Below are positions 25,937-34,128 of a stretch of DNA of 64,000 bases, one piece after another. The stretch's first letter is position 1, and each line of letters opens with the position of its first letter. A program made the translations under genes and the position numbers. Source of the stretch: an uncultured Arenicella sp. (GTDB taxonomy: Bacteria; Pseudomonadota; Gammaproteobacteria; Arenicellales; Arenicellaceae); contig CALIVT010000002.1 in NCBI GenBank assembly GCA_938048185.1, positions 1 to 64,000 on the forward strand. Reading direction: 5' to 3'. The notes under the pieces are model-generated. The model saw only the letters and a program-made list of their open reading frames with translations. It ran no database searches and was not told where the DNA came from.

Positions 25937-27571
25937 CTAGCTATTTAGCTTAGGCACTAAGCGTTCGCTGACAATCTTAGCCTTGGCCCAATCATCGCCT
26001 TGCTTATCAAAAATCAAACGTTTGCGCACGATATCGTCAACCGTGTTTGACTGATAATGCTGATCAAACGTTACCGAGAATTGCGGGCCGAGGTCCTTAA
26101 TCTCAAATTCACTTACCTTCACCTTTATAAACGCTTTATTGGTTAGACGCACTTGGCGTTGCTCAAGCCATTGGGCACGCGTGATCGAGCGACTCGATGA
26201 ATAGTTTTCAGCGTAATGCCCCACATACTCGTCGACTGCTTGAGCGGACCATGCTCGAGCCCAGCTTTGTATCCGCGCGATCGCATCTTGTTCTTGACGC
26301 GCTTTTAGCGCTTGAGTTTCTTGGGCTTCGTCGGCAGAGGCCTGTTGTTGTGCAGCGAGCTCGGCTTTCCTAGCCGCATCTAACTTAGCTAGACGTTCTT
26401 GCTCGCTTTTTACCTGCTCAGCTTTTGCCAACTGAGCACTCAAGGCTAACGCCTGCTGCTGCGACTTTAGCGCTTGGTTCTCGTCTCGTAACTCATTCAA
26501 GGCTTGCTTAGCTGCATCAAAATCTTGTGCAACCAAGGCTTGTGCTTGCGCCTGTTGTTCAGCTTGAGCAATCATCTTACTTTGCTGAGCGAGCAAACCT
26601 TGCGCGTCTTTAAGCTGCGCCTGCGCCTCGCTCGAAGCCTGTTGCTGCTCGGCCAACTCCGCCTTCAATTGAGCAAGTTGTGAAGCGGTATCTTGCTCTG
26701 CTCGCACCACTCGCGCTTCAGCTTCTCGCTGCGCAGTTTGAGTGGCAAGCAAGCTTTGAGACTGCTCAGACAATTGTGCGTTCAACGCGGCAATTTCTTT
26801 TTCAAAATTACTTTTCGCACTGGCGGCGGTCTTTTCAGTTGCCAGTAATTTGTCGTTTAATTCGGCGATTTGCTTATTCTGGGTCTCATTAAATAGTGAC
26901 TCTGACTTCGCTTCATTCTCAAGTTGCGACTTTAGCGCCCGCAATTCTCGACTTTGGTCAAAGCGGGTGACCAACGCGTCAACCAGCGGTAACGAGGCCT
27001 GCACTGTTATGGCATCCGCGTTGGTGTCGAGTGCTTTGCGATAGGCGCTTGCGGCAATCGCGCCATGCACTTTCTTTAGTCCAGTGAACAACATCCCGGC
27101 CTTTTGATTAGCATCGATACCGCGCATTAATGTGGCGCGCGCCATCTCTAAATCATCTCGCTGTGCATAGATTGACGCCAAGTTTAGGTAGGGCTCGACC
27201 ACACTCGGATAATCTTTAATGACTGAATTCAATTGCTCAATAGCGGACTCAGTTTTACCATCGCTTAGTGTCTGGTTAGCCTGTTCGAAGCGCGTTTTAA
27301 GATCCGAATTACTGCGCTCATCGAGTTGCACCTCAGGCCTTTTGGGGCGTTCATAAAATCGACCGCTAACCACTCCATTTTCAGACGGGTCAGCGCTGGC
27401 CTTGGCGATCGGTTGAATCACCGAGGCGATTGAATCTGATGAAGGTTGCGAGTCCTGCGCAGTAGTAGCCTTCTGATCGCTTGCATCACCATCAGCGAAC
27501 ACCACCCAAAGCAGAAGCGCCACAGGCAATGCAAACATCAACAGTTTTATCGGAAATTTATCAGTCATCAT
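25937..27571 (-). CDS. Membrane-anchored TPR/coiled-coil protein with NTF2-like tail
   Basis: The 544-aa protein has one N-terminal membrane segment (about 8-25), TPR-like repeats (about 75-180, with YPSVVEPYLNLASIYAQRDD), a long Gln/Ala/Glu-rich coiled coil (about 195-430) and a C-terminal domain (about 433-540, SWARAWSAQAVDEYVGHYAENY...). That last domain has the pattern of the L,D-transpeptidase tail encoded 21 nt downstream, so the two proteins probably share a ligand or work together at the periplasmic face. The exact function is unknown. It follows polA after a 21-bp tandem repeat. Confidence 0.75.
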   Translation of the reverse strand: MMTDKFPIKLLMFALPVALLLWVVFADGDASDQKATTAQDSQPSSDSIASVIQPIAKASADPSENGVVSGRFYERPKRPEVQLDERSNSDLKTRFEQANQTLSDGKTESAIEQLNSVIKDYPSVVEPYLNLASIYAQRDDLEMARATLMRGIDANQKAGMLFTGLKKVHGAIAASAYRKALDTNADAITVQASLPLVDALVTRFDQSRELRALKSQLENEAKSESLFNETQNKQIAELNDKLLATEKTAASAKSNFEKEIAALNAQLSEQSQSLLATQTAQREAEARVVRAEQDTASQLAQLKAELAEQQQASSEAQAQLKDAQGLLAQQSKMIAQAEQQAQAQALVAQDFDAAKQALNELRDENQALKSQQQALALSAQLAKAEQVKSEQERLAKLDAARKAELAAQQQASADEAQETQALKARQEQDAIARIQSWARAWSAQAVDEYVGHYAENYSSSRSITRAQWLEQRQVRLTNKAFIKVKVSEFEIKDLGPQFSVTFDQHYQSNTVDDIVRKRLIFDKQGDDWAKAKIVSERLVPKLNS

Positions 27572-27706
27572 TATCAGTTACTACTACCCACCCCGCGCAA
27601 CGCTTGCAACACCCCAAGAGTTGCACACTCGCTTGGCGAGAATTCTAAACCATTCGGCTATACGTGTCAGCGCCGTTAACGGTCATTATGGAACTGTGGC
27701 GACTAT

Positions 27707-27769
27707 TCAGAGCAGATAAACACCTGGTCAGAGCAGATAAACACCCGGTCAGAGCAGATAAACGCCCGA
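27707..27769. repeat. Three tandem copies of a 21-bp repeat
   Basis: The unit TCAGAGCAGATAAACACCYGG occurs at 27707-27727, 27728-27748 and 27749-27769; the third copy diverges slightly at its end. It lies between the polA stop and the next gene. The period is exactly two helical turns. Confidence 0.9.
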
Positions 27770-27778
27770 ATTATAGTG

Positions 27779-30481
27779 CTAATGGGCAAGCGCCCAGCTA
27801 CTTCCCTCTCCCGCTTCGACTAACAATGGCACTTTGAGTTCGACGACATTTTGCATAAGTTTACAAATTGTCTTTTTATTTGAGCTTAATGACGCATCAT
27901 CCACTTCGAAAACCAATTCATCGTGCACCTGCATCACCATTTTTATATCGTCGCGCTCGGCGACCCATTTATCAACGGCAATCATTGCCAGCTTAATGAT
28001 GTCGGCCGCGGTACCTTGCATTGGCGCATTGATTGCGGTTCGCTCGGCATATTGGCGCACATTGTGATTTTTCGCATTAATGTCAGGCAAGTACAAGCGC
28101 CGACCAAACACGGTCTCAACATAGCCCTGCTCACGGGCATATTCGCGCGTATCTTCCATGTAGCCCTTAACGCCCGGGTAGCGCTCGAAATACTGATCGA
28201 TATAAGCCTGAGCTTGTTTGCGTTCAACATTCAGTTGCTTGGCTAGACCGAAGGCCGACATGCCGTAAATCAAACCAAAATTAACTGCCTTTGAGTGTCG
28301 GCGTTGGTCGTCGGTAACCGCGTCTAATTCGACGGAAAATATTTCGGCCGCAGTCGCACGATGAATATCTAAGTTGTTGTTAAAGGCACTAACCAAGGCT
28401 TGGTCACCCGACAAGTGCGCCATAATTCTTAGCTCAATCTGCGAATAGTCGGCCGCCACAATTTGACAGCCCGCAGGCGCGATAAACGCTTCTCGAATAC
28501 GACGACCTTCTTGTGTGCGAATAGGGATGTTTTGTAAATTCGGGTCACTCGACGACAAGCGGCCAGTCGCGGTGACCGCTTGATGATACGACGTGTGTAC
28601 TCGCCCGGTCTTCGCATTAATCATCGTTGGCAGCTTGTCGGTGTAAGTCGACTTTAGCTTGCCCAAGCTACGATGCTCTAGGATTAAACGCGGCAACTCA
28701 TGCTCCACAGCCAGTTCTTGCAATACCTCTTCGGCGGTGGATGGCGCGCCCTTGGGCGTTTTCTTTAGCACCGGCAAACCCATTTTGTCGTAAAGAATTT
28801 CCTGAATCTGCTTGGGCGACGCCAAGTTAAAGTCACCTTCGGCCAACTCATACGCCTTTTTCTCAGCCGCTTGCATGCTCATCGCTAACTGCTGACTTTG
28901 CTGCAATAACATATTGTCATCGATCAACACTCCATTACATTCTATCCTCGACAAAATACTCACCAGCGGCATTTCCAGCTCGGTGAAGATGCGGTGCAGT
29001 TTTGGCTGACGCGCGAGGGTTGGCATTAGCACGTGGTGTAAACGCAGAGTCACATCAGCGTCTTCCGCGGCGTAATGTCCACCCTTATCAATATCAACTT
29101 GGTCAAAGGTAAGCTGCGCTTTACCTTTGCCAGCAACGTCACTGAAAGGCACTGGCGTATGACCAAGGTGGGTTTGCGACAGCGCATCCATATTGTGTCG
29201 CGAGCTAACACTGTCCAACACGTATGATTCGAGCATGGTGTCAAACGCGACACCTTTGGTATTGATATCGTAGTTCGCCAGCACGCTCATGTCATACTTT
29301 AGGTTTTGACCAATCTTGGGTAGTGCCGGATTCTCTAACAACGGCTTCAATTGTGCCAACACCCAATCACGGCTTAATTGCTCTGGCGCCCCCATATAAC
29401 TATGCGCTACCGGAACATAAACCGCTTCGCCTATCTCGATGGCGAACGAAATTCCAACCAGCTCGGCTTCTTGAGCATTAACCGACGTAGTTTCAGTATC
29501 AAACGCAAAGCCTTCGCTGTCGGCCAAGCGCGCAACCCAGGCTAAAAACTCTTCTTTCTCAAACACGACTTGATAATTGCCAGCCTTGAAGTCTTGTGGC
29601 GGCGCGCCGGCACTCGCTGGTTGATCGGCACCCAGTTCGGCTAACCATTTCTTAAACTGCAGTGTTTGATAGATTTCAATCAGCTTTTCTTGGTCTTGTG
29701 CAACTTGTTTCAAGTCGCCCAACGCTGGCTCAACTTCGAGTTCGCAGCGCAAGGTAACCAGATCCTTTGAGAGCGGTAACTGAGGGATAAACTCGCGCAA
29801 GTTCTCGCCGACTTTGCCACCAATTTTATCCGCGTTTTCAATAACACCATCCAAGCTATGGTATTCATTAATCCACTTAACCGCTGTTTTAGGCCCCACT
29901 TTGGGCACACCAGGCACGTTATCCGACGTGTCACCCATCAATGCGAGGTAATCAACAATCTGGTCGGGCCTGACACCAAATTTTTCAACCACACCGGCCT
30001 CGTCCAAAATCACCTTTTTCATGGTATCGATTAGATTTACCTTGGTGTTGACGATTTGCGCTAAATCTTTATCGCCGCTGGCGACCAACACCGATTGACC
30101 GGCTTCACTTGCTTGCTTTGCGTAGGTACCAATCACGTCGTCGGCCTCGACGCCGGGCATGGCTACCAGCGGCAAGCCCAGAGCTTGAACCGCGCTATGC
30201 ACGTACTCTACTTGACTGCGCAATTCATCTGGCATTGAAGGTCGGTTAGCCTTGTAGTCGGTGTATAACTCGTGTCTAAAATTCTTACCCTTGGCATCAA
30301 AAATAGCCACAATATTTGAGTCGGGATACTCAGACATCAGGCTCTTAATCATATTTACGATGCCAAACACGGCCCCAGTTGGCTGGCCTTCGGTGGTTTG
30401 CATACGTTTTAGTTGAGGCACATAAAAAGCGCGATATAGGTAAGATGAACCGTCGATTAAAATTAGTTGAGGTTGCTGCAT
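27779..30481 (-). CDS. polA: DNA polymerase I
   Basis: PolA fills gaps in repair and removes RNA primers. The 900-aa product has all three domains. The 5' nuclease (1 to about 260) starts LILIDGSSYLYRAFY and carries a DTSDNVPGVPKVGPKTA helix-hairpin-helix. The proofreading exonuclease (about 300-490) has DTETT near 327. The polymerase has DYSQIELRIMAHLSGD (about 682), KAVNFGLIYGMSAFGLA and MQVHDELVFEV (about 855). Nothing is missing. It is divergent from a DUF2782 gene, as in other gammaproteobacteria. Confidence 0.98.
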   Translation of the reverse strand: MQQPQLILIDGSSYLYRAFYVPQLKRMQTTEGQPTGAVFGIVNMIKSLMSEYPDSNIVAIFDAKGKNFRHELYTDYKANRPSMPDELRSQVEYVHSAVQALGLPLVAMPGVEADDVIGTYAKQASEAGQSVLVASGDKDLAQIVNTKVNLIDTMKKVILDEAGVVEKFGVRPDQIVDYLALMGDTSDNVPGVPKVGPKTAVKWINEYHSLDGVIENADKIGGKVGENLREFIPQLPLSKDLVTLRCELEVEPALGDLKQVAQDQEKLIEIYQTLQFKKWLAELGADQPASAGAPPQDFKAGNYQVVFEKEEFLAWVARLADSEGFAFDTETTSVNAQEAELVGISFAIEIGEAVYVPVAHSYMGAPEQLSRDWVLAQLKPLLENPALPKIGQNLKYDMSVLANYDINTKGVAFDTMLESYVLDSVSSRHNMDALSQTHLGHTPVPFSDVAGKGKAQLTFDQVDIDKGGHYAAEDADVTLRLHHVLMPTLARQPKLHRIFTELEMPLVSILSRIECNGVLIDDNMLLQQSQQLAMSMQAAEKKAYELAEGDFNLASPKQIQEILYDKMGLPVLKKTPKGAPSTAEEVLQELAVEHELPRLILEHRSLGKLKSTYTDKLPTMINAKTGRVHTSYHQAVTATGRLSSSDPNLQNIPIRTQEGRRIREAFIAPAGCQIVAADYSQIELRIMAHLSGDQALVSAFNNNLDIHRATAAEIFSVELDAVTDDQRRHSKAVNFGLIYGMSAFGLAKQLNVERKQAQAYIDQYFERYPGVKGYMEDTREYAREQGYVETVFGRRLYLPDINAKNHNVRQYAERTAINAPMQGTAADIIKLAMIAVDKWVAERDDIKMVMQVHDELVFEVDDASLSSNKKTICKLMQNVVELKVPLLVEAGEGSSWALAH

Positions 30482-30551
30482 TTAGGGGGCCGGCGTTTTA
30501 AGGTGAAATAGTGATGGCGGAAACAAGGTATAATATCACGACCGTTGACTC

Positions 30552-30568
30552 CGCTTAGTAACTAAGCG
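30552..30568. promoter_or_regulatory. Operator-like inverted repeat in the polA/DUF2782 divergent region
   Basis: CGCTTAG-TAA-CTAAGCG is a perfect 7-bp inverted repeat. It sits between a TTGACT (30544-30549) and a TATCAT (30572-30577), whose 22-nt spacing is too long for a normal promoter. A separate TATAAT lies at 30529-30534. A binding site is plausible but unproven. Confidence 0.3.
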
Positions 30569-30627
30569 CACTATCATGCTTATGAGTTACGCTCATTCTC
30601 AAGAATTAATAAAAGTGGAGAAAGAAA

Positions 30628-31062
30628 ATGATGAATCGAAAAAAAATAGATCAAATTAGACCACTCATTTTCGTGAGCGTGCTTAGTACAAGCCTGTGTG
30701 CCAGCATAGCCGCATTTGCTCAAACGGCGCCCCCGCCCAGCTTAGGCCAAGACACCAAAGGGCAACCCGCTATTGAAGAGGCTGTTGAGCCCAAGGCGCA
30801 GGAGCCAGCGGCCGATTCGGCCTTACCAGACAGTAACGCGATTGGCGAAAAATCCGAGAAAAATAGCGGAGGACCGCTCGGCACCGCGACCATCAAAGAA
30901 TCTCGCCGTGAAAATGGTCAAGTGTATTTGATCGAGCTAGAGCACTCGGCTGGCGCGAAGCAATATATTGAAGAAAACGACTCAGACGGTAATATTGAGC
31001 TAAAATCTGACGATCTCGACGAAACACCTAATCTACCAAAATGGAAAATCGGCTCTTGGTAA
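30628..31062 (+). CDS. DUF2782 family secreted protein
   Basis: The 144-aa product has a signal peptide (cleavage likely after FAQ, about 35), a Pro/Ala/Glu-rich linker, and a C-terminal domain with GTATIKESRRENGQVYLIELEHSAG, a DSDGN stretch and LPKWKIGSW. This ending and the position divergent from polA match the DUF2782 family, whose function is unknown. A GGAGAAAG Shine-Dalgarno precedes the ATG. It overlaps the next gene by 22 nt, so the two are co-expressed. Confidence 0.78.
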   Translation: MMNRKKIDQIRPLIFVSVLSTSLCASIAAFAQTAPPPSLGQDTKGQPAIEEAVEPKAQEPAADSALPDSNAIGEKSEKNSGGPLGTATIKESRRENGQVYLIELEHSAGAKQYIEENDSDGNIELKSDDLDETPNLPKWKIGSW

Positions 31063-31448
31063 AACACGCATTTATTGTTAGTTGTCTTTTAGTTTGCACA
31101 AGCGCTTTTCACGCTAGCGACGCACTCGGAAAAGACCGACAAGACATTCGTTTTTATAAAATCAATAAAGACGAAATCACCCAAAAATTACGTTTTACAA
31201 ATCGTAAGGCACGCAAGCCCGGATGCCATAATTTTATCAAACGAGCACGCTTACACCGTACTGTTCAGTTTGGCTACAAAGTGTGTCGGGTTTACGCCAA
31301 AAAAAACTGTAAAGACGAATCGTTGATGAGTTTTTATCGCGAAAAGGAACCCGAATTCAAAACCACCGAACTTAGCCAAGGTTACGGATGGTATCCAGTA
31401 GGAGAGCACAAACGAGGCGAAAAGGTCAAATCTTGGTATTGTGAATAG
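31041..31448 (+). CDS. Small secreted basic protein with four Cys
   Basis: The 135-aa product begins inside the end of the DUF2782 gene in another frame. A signal peptide is likely (hydrophobic about 9-24). The mature part is basic and aromatic and has four Cys (in PGCHNF, KVCRVY, KNCKDE and the last residues WYCE), enough for two disulfides. A pattern with GYGWYPVGEH near the end suggests a conserved family, but I cannot name it. The 22-nt overlap implies translational coupling with DUF2782. Confidence 0.65.
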   Translation: MENRLLVKHAFIVSCLLVCTSAFHASDALGKDRQDIRFYKINKDEITQKLRFTNRKARKPGCHNFIKRARLHRTVQFGYKVCRVYAKKNCKDESLMSFYREKEPEFKTTELSQGYGWYPVGEHKRGEKVKSWYCE

Positions 31449-31684
31449 TACGTTATCGCTAAGCGCTTTCACTCTGCCCACGAGGGCCTAAATTCATCAA
31501 CCAGCTTTTTGAGAAGCCGATATTTTTCGAGAAATTTAGACTAAAGGCTTTGAGAAAATTCGTAACCGTCCAGCCCAGGCACTCATTCTTTGTTTTCAAT
31601 TTCAACGATAGCTGTGCACCATTTTTCATAAGAAGGCTGATCAGCCTCTATATGATTTATCGAAACACGCTCAACCAGTTACCT

Positions 31685-32791
31685 TTAAACCTTATGGCTC
31701 AACGCTAAATAGTCATGCGATTGCATTTCCTGTAACCGGCTTATAGTTCGCTTGAACTCAAACGCCACACGCTTGCCCGCGTAAAGCTCAGTTGCTTGGG
31801 CCTGGGCTGAAATTATTAGCTTTACATTATGATCGTAAAAAACGTCGACCAAGTTGATAAAGCGTCGCGCTTGGTCTTCGTGCAAACGATCCATTACCGG
31901 TATGTTCGACAACAGTACCGAGTGAAAGGTTTTTGCCAATTCGATGTAGTCGTTTTGAGATCGAGGCCCGTCACAAAGCTCGCTAAACTCAAACCAAATT
32001 ACGCCGTCCGCGCGTTTGATGAAATCTAAATCTCGACCTTCGATTTCAATCACCCCCTTGTCAACACCCACATCGGGCGCGAGGTGCTCGAAGTTATAAA
32101 GCATGCCCGCACTCGCCGTCTCGTCTACTGGGTGGAAGTAAGTTTCGGCTTTGTCTAGAAAACGCAGTCGGTAGTCAATGCCTGAATCAATATTCACCAC
32201 ATCGGTGTATTGGTAAATCATATCGATTGCGGGTAAAAACAAATCGCGTTGAAGGCCGCCTAGGTATAGGTCTTTCGGCTCGACATTGCTGGTAGCAACT
32301 AAGCTAACACCCTCGTCGAACAGTACCCGCATTAGCTTCACAAGAATAACCGCATCAGCAACATCGTTAACCACGAACTCGTCGAAGCACAACACGCGGG
32401 TTTCACTCGCTAAGCGTTTGCCTATCACTACCAAGGGGTCAGCCTGATCGCGCAGTTGCTTCCGATCTAAATGCACCCGATGCATAAAGCGATGAAAATG
32501 CATGCGTCGCTTTTCTTCAAAAGGCAAACATTCAAAAAAGGTATCGACAAGGTACGTTTTACCGCGCCCAACTCCGCCCCAAAAATAGAGCCCTTGAACC
32601 GGTGGCCTAGGCTTCGAACCCCAGCCCAGCTTCGCGAGCAAACCTAATTTTTCAGGCGGTTGTGCGACCAACTCATCGTACAATCGCTGCAGGTTATCCA
32701 CGGCAATGCGCTGCGCCTCATCGGGCTCAAATTCGGGGTTTTCTAGGTCTTTTTGATACCGTGAACGAGGGGTATTTGGCATGAATCGCAA
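31685..32791 (-). CDS. zapE: Cell division protein ZapE, AFG1-like ATPase
   Basis: ZapE is an ATPase that acts on the FtsZ ring under stress and is related to mitochondrial AFG1. The 368-aa product has Walker A GGVGRGKT (72-79) within GLYFWGGVGRGKTYLVDTF, the HFHRFMHRVH segment, Walker B VLCFDEFVV, and sensor residues in LVATSNVEPKDLYLGGLQRDLFLP. The length is typical. The start could be Met1 or Met4. It is divergent from the gamma-carbonic anhydrase gene, 68 nt away. Confidence 0.95.
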   Translation of the reverse strand: MRFMPNTPRSRYQKDLENPEFEPDEAQRIAVDNLQRLYDELVAQPPEKLGLLAKLGWGSKPRPPVQGLYFWGGVGRGKTYLVDTFFECLPFEEKRRMHFHRFMHRVHLDRKQLRDQADPLVVIGKRLASETRVLCFDEFVVNDVADAVILVKLMRVLFDEGVSLVATSNVEPKDLYLGGLQRDLFLPAIDMIYQYTDVVNIDSGIDYRLRFLDKAETYFHPVDETASAGMLYNFEHLAPDVGVDKGVIEIEGRDLDFIKRADGVIWFEFSELCDGPRSQNDYIELAKTFHSVLLSNIPVMDRLHEDQARRFINLVDVFYDHNVKLIISAQAQATELYAGKRVAFEFKRTISRLQEMQSHDYLALSHKV

Positions 32792-32859
32792 GGTTTGCTA
32801 TTGCGGGGAATCGAGTTTACCGTATCGTATGACTTTTGTTAGAGTATTTATTTGTAAGC

Positions 32860-33396
32860 ATGAGTATTGAATTGCCACTGTTCCCTTATCGCGGCGTGTT
32901 ACCGAAAGTGCACCCACTGGCGTTTGTCGCGCAAACGGCTGCGATAATTGGTGACGTAGAAATTGGTGCGGGCTCTGGCGTCTGGTATGGCTGTGTGATA
33001 CGCGGCGACGTCAACGAGATCCGCATCGGCGAACGCACGAATATCCAAGACTTAAGCATGATACATTGCGCTGAACTTGGCCAAGGCACCTATCTCGGTA
33101 ATGACATTACGGTGGGGCACTCGGCAGTGTTACACGCGTGCACCATCGAAGATAACGCACTAATCGGCATTCAAGCCTGTGTGATGGATGATTGTCTTAT
33201 TGAAAGTGGCGCAATGGTCGCCGCAGGTGCTCTGGTTACCCCCGGAAAAATTGTGAAATCTAACGAGGTATGGGCTGGACGACCCGCGAAAAAACTGCGC
33301 GACGTATCGGAAAAAGATTTGGAGTTTTTAGAGATTAACCGCAAACGTTACGAACGCATGGCACACGAATATCGACATGAACAGTATGAACGCTAA
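32860..33396 (+). CDS. Gamma-carbonic anhydrase family protein (YrdA-like)
   Basis: A left-handed beta-helix protein of 178 aa with hexapeptide repeats (IGDVEIGAGSGVWYGCVIRGD and later turns). The three metal-binding His are in MIHC, VGHSAVLHAC, as in CaiE/YrdA-like gamma-carbonic anhydrases. Many members show no measurable hydratase activity, so the role is open. I chose the ATG at 32860 (MSIELPLFPYRG); a TTG at 32836 would add eight unsupported residues. The TspO gene overlaps its end. Confidence 0.9.
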   Translation: MSIELPLFPYRGVLPKVHPLAFVAQTAAIIGDVEIGAGSGVWYGCVIRGDVNEIRIGERTNIQDLSMIHCAELGQGTYLGNDITVGHSAVLHACTIEDNALIGIQACVMDDCLIESGAMVAAGALVTPGKIVKSNEVWAGRPAKKLRDVSEKDLEFLEINRKRYERMAHEYRHEQYER

Positions 33397-33868
33397 ACAG
33401 CCAGCGACGATGCAAAAAGAAGCTCGCTGGCAACTATTACCCATTTTTCTAGTTGTTTGCTTCTTGGTATTTGCCTTTGGAGGCTTGTTCCAACCTGGGC
33501 CATGGTATCAAGCGCTGATTATCCCGCCATGGACGCCGCCAAATATCGCATTCCCGATTGCATGGAGTATTTTATACCTATTTATCGCACTGGCAGGCTG
33601 GTTAATATTCGCGAGTGGCAATCGACCTTTACAGATACTCTGGATAAGCCAACTCGTGCTTAATGGCTTATGGTCATGGATTTTCTTCGGTGAACACTGG
33701 GTTCTGCTTGGTCTTGTCGATATAATATTAATTGACATTTTGGTGATAAATCTAGTTCTCAAAACGCGCCGTGCGGGTCTAAACTGGGCCGCCGCGCTGA
33801 TGTCGCCTTACCTCATTTGGCTGCTACTCGCGACCAGCCTAAACGCCTATATCTTCCTCGCTAATTAG
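33377..33868 (+). CDS. TspO/MBR family tryptophan-rich sensory protein
   Basis: TspO proteins are five-helix membrane proteins that bind porphyrins and affect tetrapyrrole and stress physiology. The 163-aa product shows five hydrophobic segments and the family motifs WYQALIIPPWTPPNIAFPIAW in loop 1 and LVLNGLWSWIFF in helix 3, ending SPYLIWLLLATSLNAYI. With the ATG at 33377 it overlaps the upstream gene by 20 nt. Starts at 33386 and 33410 are also possible, and 33410 would remove the overlap. A terminator follows about 90 nt after the stop. Confidence 0.9.
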   Translation: MNSMNAKQPATMQKEARWQLLPIFLVVCFLVFAFGGLFQPGPWYQALIIPPWTPPNIAFPIAWSILYLFIALAGWLIFASGNRPLQILWISQLVLNGLWSWIFFGEHWVLLGLVDIILIDILVINLVLKTRRAGLNWAAALMSPYLIWLLLATSLNAYIFLAN

Positions 33869-33955
33869 GAAATGCCTAGCTTAACGATTACCGTGGCGCG
33901 GTATTGTCGTAACCAATTTAGGCTTATCGTCTTTATTAGGCCAAACAATACACAT

Positions 33956-33999
33956 AAAAAAAAGCGAGGCCGCATCCCCATACAGACCTCGCTATTTTG
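33956..33999 (+). terminator. Rho-independent terminator
   Basis: AGCGAGG (33963-33969) pairs with CCTCGCT (33987-33993) over 7 bp, flanked by eight A upstream and ATTTT downstream. It closes the carbonic anhydrase-TspO unit. Confidence 0.75.
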
Positions 34000-34128
34000 A
34001 CCCGCTCCCTCGTCATCCTGTAATGAGGATAAACCAAAGAAAATGTTAGACATATGACCCATATGGGGTGTTTTGAGTCTCAGCGCCACAAGCAATGGGC
34101 ATTTACCGTCGAAACGAAGAGCAAAGAA

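Noticed and set aside
27707-27769. CRISPR array
   Set aside because: The three 21-bp units are contiguous, without spacers, and no cas gene is present.
31583-31678. A 31-codon protein-like frame just after zapE on the minus strand (EADQPSYEKW...)
   Set aside because: It has no ATG, GTG or TTG start in frame, only CTG, and no recognisable homologue. It might be a gene remnant but cannot be supported.
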